Shown: positions 26,235-34,295, counted from the stretch's first letter. The stretch is DNA of 64,000 nucleotides from Actinomycetes bacterium (GCA_021799035.1 JAJZBG010000007.1:21390-85389), one strand, 5' to 3'. Notes: a model not told the origin generated them from the sequence alone. A program made the numbers and translations.

Positions 26235-26875
26235 AGAGAGCGCAGCACATTCACAACACGACCGTAGATAGTGACTTCACTTGCTGGAAAAACCATCGGT
26301 TCGAACGACGGGTTCGAAGGCATCAACGTCACATATCCACCATTGGTTGCGATTCTCTTGATAGTCGCTTCGTTATTTGGGGTTCCTACCACAGCGATTT
26401 GGTTCGGCTCGACGCGCTGTTGCCGGCGCACGACGACAAGATCCCCGTCGAGTATCGCATCCCCTGACATCGATTCTCCGACGACCCTTAGAATGAACAG
26501 TTCGCCGCTGCCGGTCAAGGATCTTGGAAGCGAGAAAGAGTCACTGATCTCTTGGTCTGCGAGTATGCCAGCTCCTGCTGCAACTCTTCCAACCACTGGG
26601 ACTTGCACAACCTCTCCTTCGCGCGATGACTCTCGGTTGTCATCATTGCTCCAGTTGATGGTTATGCTTCGCGGCTTTGTTGGGTCCTTTCGGAGATAAC
26701 CCAGCTCTTGAAGTGCCTTGAGCTGTGCGTGCACAGACGAGGACGAGTTGAGACCAACCGCTTCCCCGATTTCCCTAACCGAAGGAGGATATCCTCGCAG
26801 GCGTTGTTGGGAAACAATGAATTCAAGTATTGATCGCCTGACGGGAGTCAGCGCTTTTGTTCTTTGTCCTGTCAT
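26231..26875 (-). CDS. lexA: SOS response repressor LexA
   Basis: LexA represses DNA damage genes until RecA filaments induce self-cleavage. The 214 residues contain a winged-helix DNA-binding domain (GYPPSVREIGEAVGLNSSSSVHAQL split over about 28-54), the scissile Ala100-Gly101 bond in RVAAGAG, the catalytic Ser135 in GESMSGD and Lys173 in EATIKRI. The start ATG follows GGGGGAAG. The promoter upstream carries its own SOS box, so it is autoregulated. A LysM gene is divergent, and dapE is convergent. Confidence 0.97.
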   Translation of the reverse strand: MTGQRTKALTPVRRSILEFIVSQQRLRGYPPSVREIGEAVGLNSSSSVHAQLKALQELGYLRKDPTKPRSITINWSNDDNRESSREGEVVQVPVVGRVAAGAGILADQEISDSFSLPRSLTGSGELFILRVVGESMSGDAILDGDLVVVRRQQRVEPNQIAVVGTPNNEATIKRIATNGGYVTLMPSNPSFEPMVFPASEVTIYGRVVNVLRSL

Positions 26876-26942
26876 CTTCCCCCGCTGCTGTCACAACCGC
26901 TCCCCATAATGAGTTCTAGAGCGTTAGAGGTGTTACAGACTC

Positions 26943-26971
26943 AGAATAGCAGGAATGGACTCAGGATGCAA
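26943..26971 (-). promoter_or_regulatory. lexA promoter
   Basis: On the minus strand TTGCAT (26971-26966) and TATTCT (26948-26943) are 17 bases apart. The -35 hexamer overlaps the edge of SOS box 1, so LexA binding should block it. The predicted start gives a leader of roughly 60 bases. Confidence 0.6.
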
Positions 26972-26982
26972 ACAAATGTTCG
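26969..26982. promoter_or_regulatory. SOS box 1 (lexA side)
   Basis: CAAACAAATGTTCG has one perfect half (GTTCG) and one half with a single mismatch (CAAAC for CGAAC). It overlaps the lexA -35 element and lies 29 bases from SOS box 2. Confidence 0.8.
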
Positions 26983-26997
26983 GAGAGAATACGCAGA

Positions 26998-27019
26998 CGA
27001 ACAAATGTTCGAATATGAT
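26998..27019 (+). promoter_or_regulatory. SOS box 2 and -10 element of the LysM gene
   Basis: CGAACAAATGTTCG (26998-27011) has both perfect half-sites and is followed two bases later by TATGAT (27014-27019), a one-mismatch -10 hexamer. No good -35 is seen. The geometry mirrors the recA promoter, so the rightward gene should be LexA-repressed. Confidence 0.82.
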
Positions 27020-27061
27020 GGGTGGTGCAATAGGGTCTTCGGGTGGATTGGAGGGGATGAA

Positions 27062-27454
27062 GTGGTTGCAATTCGGAGAGATCGGTTGAACGGGCAAGTC
27101 TACGGTCAGAGGATGCGTCTGATCGAAGACATGAATCGAAGCAGAAGGTACCGCGGGAAGTCAGCCACTAAGGCCCTCAAGACGACCCTATGGGCAGGTT
27201 TGCTATCGCTAGTACTGCTTGCTGGGTACTCATTGGGAATTTCTGCATCGAAACCGCCGGCGAGAAATGTGCTAACGAATCCTTCGAGCTCATCCTTTGT
27301 AAGGTACACCGTGAAGGCCGGAGATTCTCCATGGTCTATAGCCGCCAGCCTGGCTCATGAACCTGTTCAGGTGTCATCGATTGCCAAGCAGATTAGTGCG
27401 ATCGAAGGAGGAACCATTCTTCAGCCGGGGACGGTGCTTTACATAGAGCGCTGA
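27062..27454 (+). CDS. LysM-domain membrane protein, probable SOS cell-division inhibitor (YneA/ChiZ/DivS-like)
   Basis: In mycobacteria, corynebacteria and bacilli a small LysM or related protein encoded next to lexA halts division during SOS; this gene has the same place, the same LexA control and nrdR downstream. The open frame reaches back across both SOS boxes, so the true start must be later. GTG 27062 has GGAGGGG at ideal distance; TTG 27086 and ATG 27113 are alternatives. The 130-residue product has a basic cytoplasmic part, one membrane helix (about 43-60) and an extracellular LysM domain (YTVKAGDSPWSIA to GTVLYIER). Function is inferred from context and architecture; sequence similarity to named inhibitors was not tested. 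Confidence 0.85.
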   Translation: MVAIRRDRLNGQVYGQRMRLIEDMNRSRRYRGKSATKALKTTLWAGLLSLVLLAGYSLGISASKPPARNVLTNPSSSSFVRYTVKAGDSPWSIAASLAHEPVQVSSIAKQISAIEGGTILQPGTVLYIER

Positions 27455-27496
27455 GTTTCCCATTTGCAAAGGCACCCTTTTCGGACGTAGTTAGCT

Positions 27497-27508
27497 CTAT
27501 AGCTATAG
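27497..27508. promoter_or_regulatory. Palindrome CTATAGCTATAG upstream of nrdR
   Basis: A perfect 12-base palindrome, also a tandem CTATAG, lies 42 bases before the nrdR start. It could be a -10 region or an operator. It is AT-rich like NrdR boxes but does not clearly match their consensus. Confidence 0.35.
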
Positions 27509-27549
27509 GATCATTATGTATCAAATGTTTTGCGGTGGTGGAGCTGCGA

Positions 27550-28023
27550 GTGCGCTGTCCAGTATGCGGAGATCTAGAAGACAAGGTTATTGATTCACGA
27601 ACAGCCGAAGATGGCCGCTCGATTAGAAGAAGACGTGCATGTCTGTCATGCGGTGGCAGGTTCACCACGTTCGAGAGGATCGAAGAGCTTTCGCTTCTGG
27701 TGGTCAAGCGGTCTGGACACAAGGAGTTGTTCGACCGTTCAAAGATTGTGTCCGGGGCAAGGTCAGCTCTTAAGAATCGGCCTGTGGACAAGGATCAGAT
27801 AGAAGCTTTGGCGGCAGATGTTGAGGATGCGCTCAGATCGGTCGGTGCAGAGGTTTCGTCACAGCAGATCGGGAAGATGGTTCTGGAGCATCTGCGTGAT
27901 CTCGATGAGGTGGGGTACTTGCGCTTTGCTTCGGTGTACAAGGGCTTCGCAGATGTGAGAGATTTCGAACGCGAGTTCAGCTATTTGTCGAAGGATACTG
28001 AACCGAAGAGGCCTCGAGAATAG
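27550..28023 (+). CDS. nrdR: Transcriptional repressor NrdR
   Basis: NrdR represses ribonucleotide reductase genes in response to the ATP/dATP ratio. The N-terminal zinc ribbon is CPVC...CLSCGGRF and is followed by the TTFERIEE segment and an ATP-cone domain (about residues 48-138). GTG 27550 gives the canonical RCPVCGDLEDKVIDSR beginning and has GGAG seven bases upstream; the upstream GTG 27535 would add five residues. Length about 157. It lies after the lexA-LysM pair, an arrangement shared with mycobacteria. No nrd structural gene is in the window. Confidence 0.94.
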   Translation: MRCPVCGDLEDKVIDSRTAEDGRSIRRRRACLSCGGRFTTFERIEELSLLVVKRSGHKELFDRSKIVSGARSALKNRPVDKDQIEALAADVEDALRSVGAEVSSQQIGKMVLEHLRDLDEVGYLRFASVYKGFADVRDFEREFSYLSKDTEPKRPRE

Positions 28024-28069
28024 CGTATTGTTGAATATTCGGCGCTTCATGGGGCAAGGTTTACCGACA

Positions 28070-28522
28070 ATGTTTGATGCGAAACACATGGCCGTATGCT
28101 CTTCGCGGATCATACCTGCCAGTGCCAGTGAGATTTTTGATATCTTGGCTAACCCGGCCATGCATTCGAAAATCGACGGTTCAGGTACGGTCCGGAGGAC
28201 CATCCATGGTCCCGAGCGCCTTTATATGTCTGCAAAGTTCGGCATGAGTATGAGGCTGGTCGTGCCATATCGTATCACCAATACAGTTGTCGAGTTTGAG
28301 CAGGACAAGCTTATCGCCTGGCGCCATTTCGGCGGGCATATCTGGCGGTATCGGCTCCAAGCGCTCCAACGCGAAGGCTCTGCAAACGCAACCGAAGTGA
28401 CTGAGTGCTTTGACTATTCCACGGCCAGGAGTGTCAAGTTTATACACCTAATCGATGCGCCAGTGAGGAACCTGATTGCAATAGAGAAGACCTTGGAAAG
28501 GTTAGAGGCCGTATTCGGCTAG
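28070..28522 (+). CDS. SRPBCC (START-like) family protein
   Basis: The sequence SSRIIPASASEIFDILANPAMHSKIDGSGTV is the standard opening of small SRPBCC/polyketide-cyclase-like proteins, which hold hydrophobic ligands in a helix-grip fold. The rest shows alternating beta strands and a long C-terminal helix (VRNLIAIEKTLERLEAVFG). Start choice is uncertain: ATG 28070 has a GGGGCAAGG run upstream, TTG 28028 and ATG 28049 lie upstream in frame, and ATG 28088 downstream. It begins shortly after nrdR and converges with the inositol-phosphatase gene, overlapping it by four bases. No ligand can be inferred. Confidence 0.8.
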   Translation: MFDAKHMAVCSSRIIPASASEIFDILANPAMHSKIDGSGTVRRTIHGPERLYMSAKFGMSMRLVVPYRITNTVVEFEQDKLIAWRHFGGHIWRYRLQALQREGSANATEVTECFDYSTARSVKFIHLIDAPVRNLIAIEKTLERLEAVFG

Positions 28523-29316
28523 CCATCTGCAAACGGAAGGAAAGGCAGGACTCTGTCCTTCAAGAACGTCGCTAGTTCGAGGTTTGATGCGGCGACGGTC
28601 AGCTCTGCGGTTGGCAGATCGCTCGTGGGGCCAAGCACGATCCCACCAGCTTCTCTGACTATCAGCGAGGCTGCGGCATAGTCCCATGGCCATAGGCCTG
28701 ACTCATAGTAGCCGTCCAAGCGGCCTTCAGCGACATAGCAGAGGTCAAGCGATGCTGCGCCAGCTCTTCTGATATCCCTCACGTCCCCGATTAGTGTCGA
28801 AAGATATTTCGCCTGAGCGGTTCTGCGGGCAGCCGTGTAGCCAAAGCCGGTTCCGATGAGGGAGTTTTCTATGGGAACCCTCTCGCGAACATGTATTCGC
28901 TCTTGATCTTTGAACGATCCCAGACCGGTGCCGGCCCAGTAGAGGGTGTCCTCAGCAATATTGAAGACGGCTCCAGCTACGGTATTGTCGCCTTCTTTTA
29001 CGCCGATTGAGACCGAATAGCTTGGGAAATCGTAGATGAAGTTTGTAGTTCCGTCGATTGGATCAAGCACCCAGTAGATGCCGGAAGTTCCGCTGCGGGT
29101 ACCCCCTTCTTCTGCAACTATCGAGTCGTCGGGGAATAACGTGGAGATGCGCTCTATGAGGAACGCCTCAGCAGCTTTGTCAACGTCCGTGACGATATCG
29201 TTGATCGACGACTTTGATGTCATCGAAAAATCACGCTTTTGCGATGAGCTAACGAGTCTTGCGGCCTCGATGGCTAATGTCTTTGCCGCTTCGACCAAAG
29301 TCTGGTAGCTTTTCAT
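28519..29316 (-). CDS. Inositol monophosphatase family phosphatase
   Basis: This 265-residue Mg-dependent phosphatase shows the family motifs VTDVDKAAE, EEGG, the metal-binding DPIDGTTNF (about residues 84-92) and WPWDYAAASLIVREAGG near the C terminus. The family includes inositol-1-phosphatase, SuhB, histidinol-phosphatase HisN and fructose-bisphosphatase; the sequence does not settle which. A PIG-L deacetylase of the type used in mycothiol synthesis is encoded divergently, so a role in inositol supply is possible but only inferred. It converges with the SRPBCC gene. Confidence 0.88.
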   Translation of the reverse strand: MKSYQTLVEAAKTLAIEAARLVSSSQKRDFSMTSKSSINDIVTDVDKAAEAFLIERISTLFPDDSIVAEEGGTRSGTSGIYWVLDPIDGTTNFIYDFPSYSVSIGVKEGDNTVAGAVFNIAEDTLYWAGTGLGSFKDQERIHVRERVPIENSLIGTGFGYTAARRTAQAKYLSTLIGDVRDIRRAGAASLDLCYVAEGRLDGYYESGLWPWDYAAASLIVREAGGIVLGPTSDLPTAELTVAASNLELATFLKDRVLPFLPFADG

Positions 29317-29525
29317 GTATCCAAGCTAGGCGCTATCGGGATCTAGCGGGGTCGCGCAAGGAAAGCTGCTCGTAACGCTGGCATCATAATTTCATGGTTG
29401 CCAGGAGGATCTCGGGTTTCTGGTAGTCGTTGTGGCAAGAGTGACAGGCAAGTTGGTGCGTTGTATGAGTTGCCTCTAGATGGCTGCGACTCATCAGGCG
29501 ACGGCAATGCATTAGGAATGGATAC

Positions 29526-30236
29526 GTGGGTCGACTTTACGGAAAGGTTCCGTCTACGGCATTGGCATTTTATGCCCATCCTGATGACGCTGATGTCTCC
29601 TGCGGCGCCACCATGGCTCTTTGGGCAGCGCGTGGCGCGCGGGTTGATCTCGTTGTTTGCACTAAAGGGGAAAAGGGGACGATCGATCCGGATCAAGACA
29701 TCTCGAAGTTGGAGTTGGAGCGCCTTGAAGAGGTCGAAAGGTCGAGGCTCATCGTGGGGGTTTCAAATGTCGTGCATCTCTCTATCCCTGACGGATGTAT
29801 AGAAAACTCGACCCAGTTCAGGGCGGAAATCGTCCGGCTCATTCGGCAATTCAAGCCGGAAGCTGTACTGTGCCCGGATCCAACCGCAGTGTTCTTTGGT
29901 TCGGGATATTTCAATCACAGGGATCACCGCGAGCTAGGTTGGACCGTCCTTGATTCAGTATCACCCGCCGCGAGCCTTCCTCATTATTTTCCCTCGGAAG
30001 GGCCTGCTCATCAGGTAAGCACGGTTTTGCTTTCCGGTTCTCTGGAAGCTGATGCATTCGTGGATGTGACCGGGTCGATCGGCAAGAAGCTTGATGCGGT
30101 GCAGTGCCATCGATCGCAGATCGGCGAGCGCGAGGAGTGGATGCGCGAGGTGATTTCGAGCAGGGCCAGGGAGACTGGAAAGGCAGTTGGAGTAGGTTAC
30201 GCAGAAGCCTTCCGGCTGCTGGAACTCGGAGTGTGA
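29526..30236 (+). CDS. PIG-L family deacetylase (LmbE-like)
   Basis: The family deacetylates N-acetylglucosamine conjugates with zinc. The metal motif HPDD appears as AHPDDADVSCG near residues 18-28, and HRDHRELG near the middle supplies the later ligands. Length is 236. Actinobacterial relatives include MshB (mycothiol synthesis) and Mca (mycothiol conjugate amidase), which are longer, near 290; this shorter form is closer to general LmbE proteins. The start is GTG 29526. A long overlapping frame at 29398-29802 is a shadow. Substrate unknown. Confidence 0.85.
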   Translation: MGRLYGKVPSTALAFYAHPDDADVSCGATMALWAARGARVDLVVCTKGEKGTIDPDQDISKLELERLEEVERSRLIVGVSNVVHLSIPDGCIENSTQFRAEIVRLIRQFKPEAVLCPDPTAVFFGSGYFNHRDHRELGWTVLDSVSPAASLPHYFPSEGPAHQVSTVLLSGSLEADAFVDVTGSIGKKLDAVQCHRSQIGEREEWMREVISSRARETGKAVGVGYAEAFRLLELGV

Positions 30237-30680
30237 GAGTACCGAATTCGATTCGTGGCGGTGCTATCTCGCAGATCGCGTAGAGCTTTTCCGCAAGTGA
30301 AGCAGTTTTCGCGCGAGGCTTATGGCGAGGGTTTGATACGGAACTTGGGGATACTCGAATGATCGGTGTTGCCGAGAGGTTTTCTCATGATGATGTGGAG
30401 CCTTGAAGGCACTCTAATAGAGTCGAAAAGCGCTTGTCGATTTGCAACGCGTCCCAGGCAATAATTGAGCGCTGCTTTCTTCTCAAAAATACTGTGTGAT
30501 ATGCAGTTCTATGCAAAAAGCCATATGGTAGTTTTTTCGAATGCAACTGGAATTTCAGCCCCGTTCCGTTATGTATTAATTCCCGGTCTTGTAGTAAGAT
30601 GTTTTTGGAAAAGAAACTGAGGCATGAACGAAACGACTGCTGGTTCCTCTGGATCCAGCGACGCGGGAAAGGAGGCGGAG
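30237..30680. other. 444-base gap without a recognisable gene
   Basis: Between the PIG-L gene and the DUF3040 gene I find no convincing coding frame, tRNA or repeat. The last 130 bases are AT-rich. TTATGT and TAGTAA are 17 bases apart near 30570-30600 and could be a weak promoter for the next gene. Confidence 0.4.
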
Positions 30681-31046
30681 GTGCCACTTTCAGAAGAAGA
30701 ACACCGGATTCTCCAAGAGATAGAAAAGAACTTCTATGAGAACGATCCTGAGTTCGCGTCCCGCGTAAAGTCAGAGACAGTGTATCGGCATGCTGGTAGG
30801 AACATCAAGTGGGCTCTTCTCGGTTTCATCGCAGGGCTTGCTATGCTCATCCTGACCTTTACGACTTCTGTGGTACTCGGTAGTGTTGGTTTTCTCGTGA
30901 TGCTCGGTTCATCTGTAATTTTTGAGAAGAATCTACGTCGCATGGGCAAGGCTGGTTGGAGCGAAATTTCGCAGAGCAAGGGCTTTCGCTCACAGTTTGG
31001 GCGTATGTCGTCGAAGTTTGGAAAGCGCTTCGGCCAGAAGGGCTGA
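30681..31046 (+). CDS. DUF3040 family membrane protein
   Basis: DUF3040 proteins are short actinobacterial membrane proteins of unknown function. The family opening PLSEEEHRILQEIEKNFYEN followed by DPEFASRV is present, then two closely spaced hydrophobic segments (about residues 47-63 and 67-84) and a basic tail. The open frame extends to ATG 30624, but GTG 30681 has AAAGGAGG exactly five bases upstream and gives the usual N terminus, so it is preferred (121 residues). In many actinobacteria a DUF3040 gene lies next to mraZ; here it is about 4.5 kb upstream. Confidence 0.88.
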   Translation: MPLSEEEHRILQEIEKNFYENDPEFASRVKSETVYRHAGRNIKWALLGFIAGLAMLILTFTTSVVLGSVGFLVMLGSSVIFEKNLRRMGKAGWSEISQSKGFRSQFGRMSSKFGKRFGQKG

Positions 31047-31069
31047 AGAAAAGAAATTGTTTCAAATGT

Positions 31070-31075
31070 TATAGT
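31070..31075 (+). promoter_or_regulatory. -10 element of a probable leaderless ROK transcript
   Basis: TATAGT (31070-31075) ends seven bases before the ATG at 31083, and no ribosome-binding site lies between. This spacing puts the transcription start at or next to the ATG. No convincing -35 is seen. Confidence 0.5.
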
Positions 31076-31082
31076 CTTCTGC

Positions 31083-31955
31083 ATGGAGCATTTCTTAGCG
31101 CTTGACATAGGTGGAACAAAATTCGGTGGTGGCGTCGTTTCTGAAAAGGGCGACGTCATTTCTTATGTAGCAGGTCCAACTCCTAAACCGAGTACCGCGG
31201 CTGAACTGTGGGAGTTGGCCAGGAGGCTCTTGCATCAGGCGGTCGATGAATCGGGGGTCCATTCCATTGCTGCTGTAGGAATTGGGAGTGGTGGTCCCAT
31301 GGATCTCGAGAAGGGACTTGTTTCTCCGCTAAACATCCCTGGCTGGAGAGACTTTCCTTTGCGATCCTCCATCGAGGAGGAGTTCAACGCAGAGGTCTAT
31401 CTCGATAACGACGGTAAGGCTCTCACGCTTGGGGAAGGGTTGTTTGGCAGAGCCAAAGGAACGCAGAATTTCGTTGCCATGGTCGTGTCGACAGGAATCG
31501 GGGGCGGTATCGTACTGGACGGAAGGCTCCTTAACGGGAGGCTGGGCAATGCCGGCCACATCGGACATGTCAACGTGGAGGAAAAAGGCAATTTGTGTGG
31601 ATGCGGTGCCATAGGTTGCCTTGAGGCTCAAGCATCCGGAACCGCTATTACAAAGTATTTTGGAATGGATCCGCGTCAGGCGACTGAGGCGGTGAAGGTG
31701 AGGTGCGGGGAGTATGTTGGCCGTGGAGTTGCTTCAGTAGCCTCACTGCTCGATCTCGATCTATTCGTAGTGGGAGGCTCAGTTGCATTGGGCTTCGGTA
31801 AGGTGTTCTTTGACGCTGCCCAGCGAGAACTTTCTGCTCGAGCGAGGCTGAGCTTCTCGAGCGAGGCAAAAATCGTTCCGGTCGGTCTGGGAGAGCATGG
31901 CCCGATCATCGGAGCAGCTTCAGTTGCACTTTCGCGTCGTAGAGGGCTATTTTGA
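31083..31955 (+). CDS. ROK family sugar kinase (glucokinase-like)
   Basis: ROK kinases phosphorylate glucose or related sugars. The 290 residues have the ATP-binding ALDIGGTKFGGGVV at the N terminus, the ROK segment VVSTGIGGGIVLDG, GNAGHIGHV with the catalytic-site His, and the zinc motif CGCGAIGCLE (about residues 164-173). There is no N-terminal helix-turn-helix, so this is an enzyme rather than a NagC-type repressor. The ATG lacks a ribosome site and has a -10-like hexamer close upstream. The sugar specificity cannot be read. Confidence 0.88.
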   Translation: MEHFLALDIGGTKFGGGVVSEKGDVISYVAGPTPKPSTAAELWELARRLLHQAVDESGVHSIAAVGIGSGGPMDLEKGLVSPLNIPGWRDFPLRSSIEEEFNAEVYLDNDGKALTLGEGLFGRAKGTQNFVAMVVSTGIGGGIVLDGRLLNGRLGNAGHIGHVNVEEKGNLCGCGAIGCLEAQASGTAITKYFGMDPRQATEAVKVRCGEYVGRGVASVASLLDLDLFVVGGSVALGFGKVFFDAAQRELSARARLSFSSEAKIVPVGLGEHGPIIGAASVALSRRRGLF

Positions 31956-32007
31956 GTAGTCGACCTATCGTGCAGCGAGAGCGGACGTAACAACCTAAGG
32001 ATTGGAA

Positions 32008-33234
32008 ATGGATATCAGCTACCCCCCTGAGGCCGAAGAGTTCCGCAACAAAGTTCGGGAGTTTCTTAGAGACAATCTTCCGCAGGGTTGGCGGGGAACT
32101 GGCGCGCTGAGCAAGGCCGAGGTTGTTGAGTTCACTAAGTGGTGGAGGCAGATCCTTTTCGAGAACAAGCTTCTAGCCTTATCTTGGCCCAAAGAGTACG
32201 GTGGTGCCGGGCTTTCGCCTGTAGAGCAGGTTGTCTTGTCTGAGGAGTTTGCGAGAGCCGGAGTGCCATTCGGCGGCCCAAACGATCCTTTTGGGATTCA
32301 GATGGTGGGAAACACCCTGATCCACTGGGGTACAGAGGACCAGAAGAGGCGCTTCCTTCCTCGGATCCTCTCAGGTGAGGACAGATGGTGTCAAGGATAC
32401 TCTGAACCAAACGCAGGTTCCGATTTGGCTAACGTCGGTACAAAGGCCGAGTTGGATGGTGATCTCTGGAGAATAAGCGGTCAGAAGATTTGGACCTCCG
32501 CCGGGCATCTGGCCAACTGGATCTTTGTCCTAGCACGAACCGACTCACAGGCAGAGAAGCACAAAGGGATTTCATTTTTGCTAGTTCCGATGGATCAGCC
32601 TGGTGTTGAGGTGAGGCCGATCAAGATGCTGTCGGGCGAGTCGGAGTTCAACGAGGTCTTCTTCAGCGATGCAGAGACGTCAAGCGAAAATATCGTCGGA
32701 AAGCCGGGCGAGGGTTGGGCGGTTGCGATGACTCTCTTGGGATACGAGCGGGGAGAGGCCGCTGCAACGCTGCCGATACGTTTCCGCAATGAGTTCGACC
32801 GCCTGATGGATCTTGCCAAGGAGACCGGTGCCAACAATGACCCGCTTTTGCGTCAGCGGCTAGCCTGGTGCTACTCGAAGGTTGAGATAATGAGATATCT
32901 CGGGTTGCGCGCCCTTACGGGCTTCTTGGATGGCAAGAGTCCCGGTCCAGAAAGCTCTATCTCAAAGCTTTACTGGTCCGAGTACCACAAGAGCGTGACA
33001 GACCTTGCCGTCGACATCATTGGTGCATCAGCTCTGGCCCCGACGGGACGGGCTCCGTCAAGTGCATTCCGGACAGACGATCCTGGAGCTCCGAATTCTT
33101 CGATGAGCTGGGTGATGACATTCTTGCATGCGAGAGCGGGCACGATTTATGCAGGTACCTCGCAAATACAGAGGAATATTCTAGCTGAGATGGTTCTTGG
33201 GCTTCCAAAGGAGCCTCGCACCGTATCCCGATAG
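32008..33234 (+). CDS. Acyl-CoA dehydrogenase family protein
   Basis: A FAD-dependent acyl-CoA dehydrogenase of 408 residues. The N-terminal helical domain, the QGYSEPNAGSDLANVGTKA flavin-binding segment and the C-terminal GTSQIQRNILAEMVLGLP helix are clear. At the position where medium-chain enzymes have the catalytic Glu (IYEGTSQIQR) this protein reads IYAGTSQIQR (Ala about 382), so the base must be elsewhere or on a partner. ATG 32008, preceded by AAGGA, is preferred over TTG 32002. No second acyl-CoA dehydrogenase or other beta-oxidation gene is adjacent. Confidence 0.92.
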   Translation: MDISYPPEAEEFRNKVREFLRDNLPQGWRGTGALSKAEVVEFTKWWRQILFENKLLALSWPKEYGGAGLSPVEQVVLSEEFARAGVPFGGPNDPFGIQMVGNTLIHWGTEDQKRRFLPRILSGEDRWCQGYSEPNAGSDLANVGTKAELDGDLWRISGQKIWTSAGHLANWIFVLARTDSQAEKHKGISFLLVPMDQPGVEVRPIKMLSGESEFNEVFFSDAETSSENIVGKPGEGWAVAMTLLGYERGEAAATLPIRFRNEFDRLMDLAKETGANNDPLLRQRLAWCYSKVEIMRYLGLRALTGFLDGKSPGPESSISKLYWSEYHKSVTDLAVDIIGASALAPTGRAPSSAFRTDDPGAPNSSMSWVMTFLHARAGTIYAGTSQIQRNILAEMVLGLPKEPRTVSR

Positions 33235-33279
33235 GTGAAGTATGCAATTTTCGTCAACGATTTCGCTATCTTGGAATTC

Positions 33280-33561
33280 ATGGCGAGCAAGCATGTGTCC
33301 GTGAAGACGAACTTGAGAATGGCGCTGTGGTTGCTGCGGTCGGCAATCACGCTGTTTCCTCACAGTGATCTCTGGGTCATTGGGATTATCGAACTAAAAC
33401 GCTTCGCGCGCGCTCGATGGTGGTCAAGGGCACCCTTTCTCCCTATACCTGGAACTCGGTACTGGCAGTTCCGCATGGAGTCGATCTACGGCGATCCAAA
33501 GGCAATGCCCTCAGGTAGGGATCTCATTGAATTTCTTGAGTGGTGTCTGGAAATTCGCTGA
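33280..33561 (+). CDS. Small conserved actinobacterial-type protein, function unknown
   Basis: The 93-residue product has a Leu-rich N terminus (MALWLLRSAITLF) and a C-terminal half with RARWWSRAPFLPIPGTRYW, FRMESIYGD and LIEFLEWCLEIR. I recall short actinobacterial proteins with the same RWWRRPPFLPLP...R..TAYGD...DL..YL.WCR pattern, which makes this a credible gene, but no function is known to me. ATG 33280 is chosen; GTG 33235, directly after the upstream stop, is possible and neither has a strong ribosome site. An HNH gene follows. Confidence 0.7.
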   Translation: MASKHVSVKTNLRMALWLLRSAITLFPHSDLWVIGIIELKRFARARWWSRAPFLPIPGTRYWQFRMESIYGDPKAMPSGRDLIEFLEWCLEIR

Positions 33562-33741
33562 CATTCAAGTAAACTCATTTTCAGTATGTCAATCGATCAT
33601 CTAAAGGGTGACGGAGAGAAACTGAGTGAGTGGAGTGTTTTCAGTTTGTGCTCCGATGATTGTCGCACTTCCGACCACTTTGGAACCTACTGTTCGAGTT
33701 TCGGCGCCGCTCGGGACCGGATGGGAAGTTCGAGGTAACCC

Positions 33742-34245
33742 GTGTCTAGAGCACTCGTGCTGAATGTTAGCTACGAAGCTCTAGGTGTCGTCTCTAGTCG
33801 GAGAGCATTGGGACTGGTGCTTTCAGGAAAAGCTTCATCGGTCCACGACGGTAAGGACGTTTTCCATTCTCAGCACGCGAAGTTCAGCGCGCCATCAGTG
33901 GTTCGGCTGAATTATTTTGTCAGGGTTCCCTATCCAACCAGGGTGGCCTTGAACAAAAGGTCTGTCTTCGCGCGCGACAATTACACCTGCCAGTATTGTG
34001 GTGATCCCGCAGAGAACATTGATCACGTGATCCCTCGTTCGAGAGGGGGGCAACACTGTTGGGAGAATGTCGTTGCGTCATGCAAGACATGCAATTCAAA
34101 GAAGGAAGATCGCCTTCTTTCAGAGACGAATTTCGTTCTTCGCAAGCTGCCCATGGCGCCGAAAGGAAGGGCTTGGATACACTTGCTCGGCGCGGTAAAC
34201 GAGGAGTGGGTACCCTACGTCGGGTCGAGTCCGATCTCCGCTTAG
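33742..34245 (+). CDS. HNH endonuclease family protein
   Basis: The 167-residue protein opens with RALVLNVSYEALGVVSSRRAL and carries an HNH domain with paired cysteines: RDNYTCQYCGD, IDHVIPRSRGG and CKTCNSKKEDRL (about residues 78-125). This architecture is the widespread chromosomal HNH protein of actinobacteria and cyanobacteria, not a homing endonuclease or restriction enzyme. GTG 33742 has GAGG at good distance. Its cellular role is unknown; the neighbours give no clue. Confidence 0.88.
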   Translation: MSRALVLNVSYEALGVVSSRRALGLVLSGKASSVHDGKDVFHSQHAKFSAPSVVRLNYFVRVPYPTRVALNKRSVFARDNYTCQYCGDPAENIDHVIPRSRGGQHCWENVVASCKTCNSKKEDRLLSETNFVLRKLPMAPKGRAWIHLLGAVNEEWVPYVGSSPISA

Positions 34246-34295
34246 CATACCGACGCTCAGGCAATTCTACGCATTTGGTCCTGTAGGCTGATCGT

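Noticed and set aside
29398..29802. Plus-strand frame of 134 codons ahead of and overlapping the PIG-L gene.
   Set aside because: It shares most of its length in another frame with the PIG-L gene, which has clear catalytic motifs. No known motif is seen in this one.
30237..30680. Possible small gene or non-coding RNA in the 444-base gap.
   Set aside because: No frame with a ribosome site and no strong hairpin or terminator was found; listed only as an empty gap.
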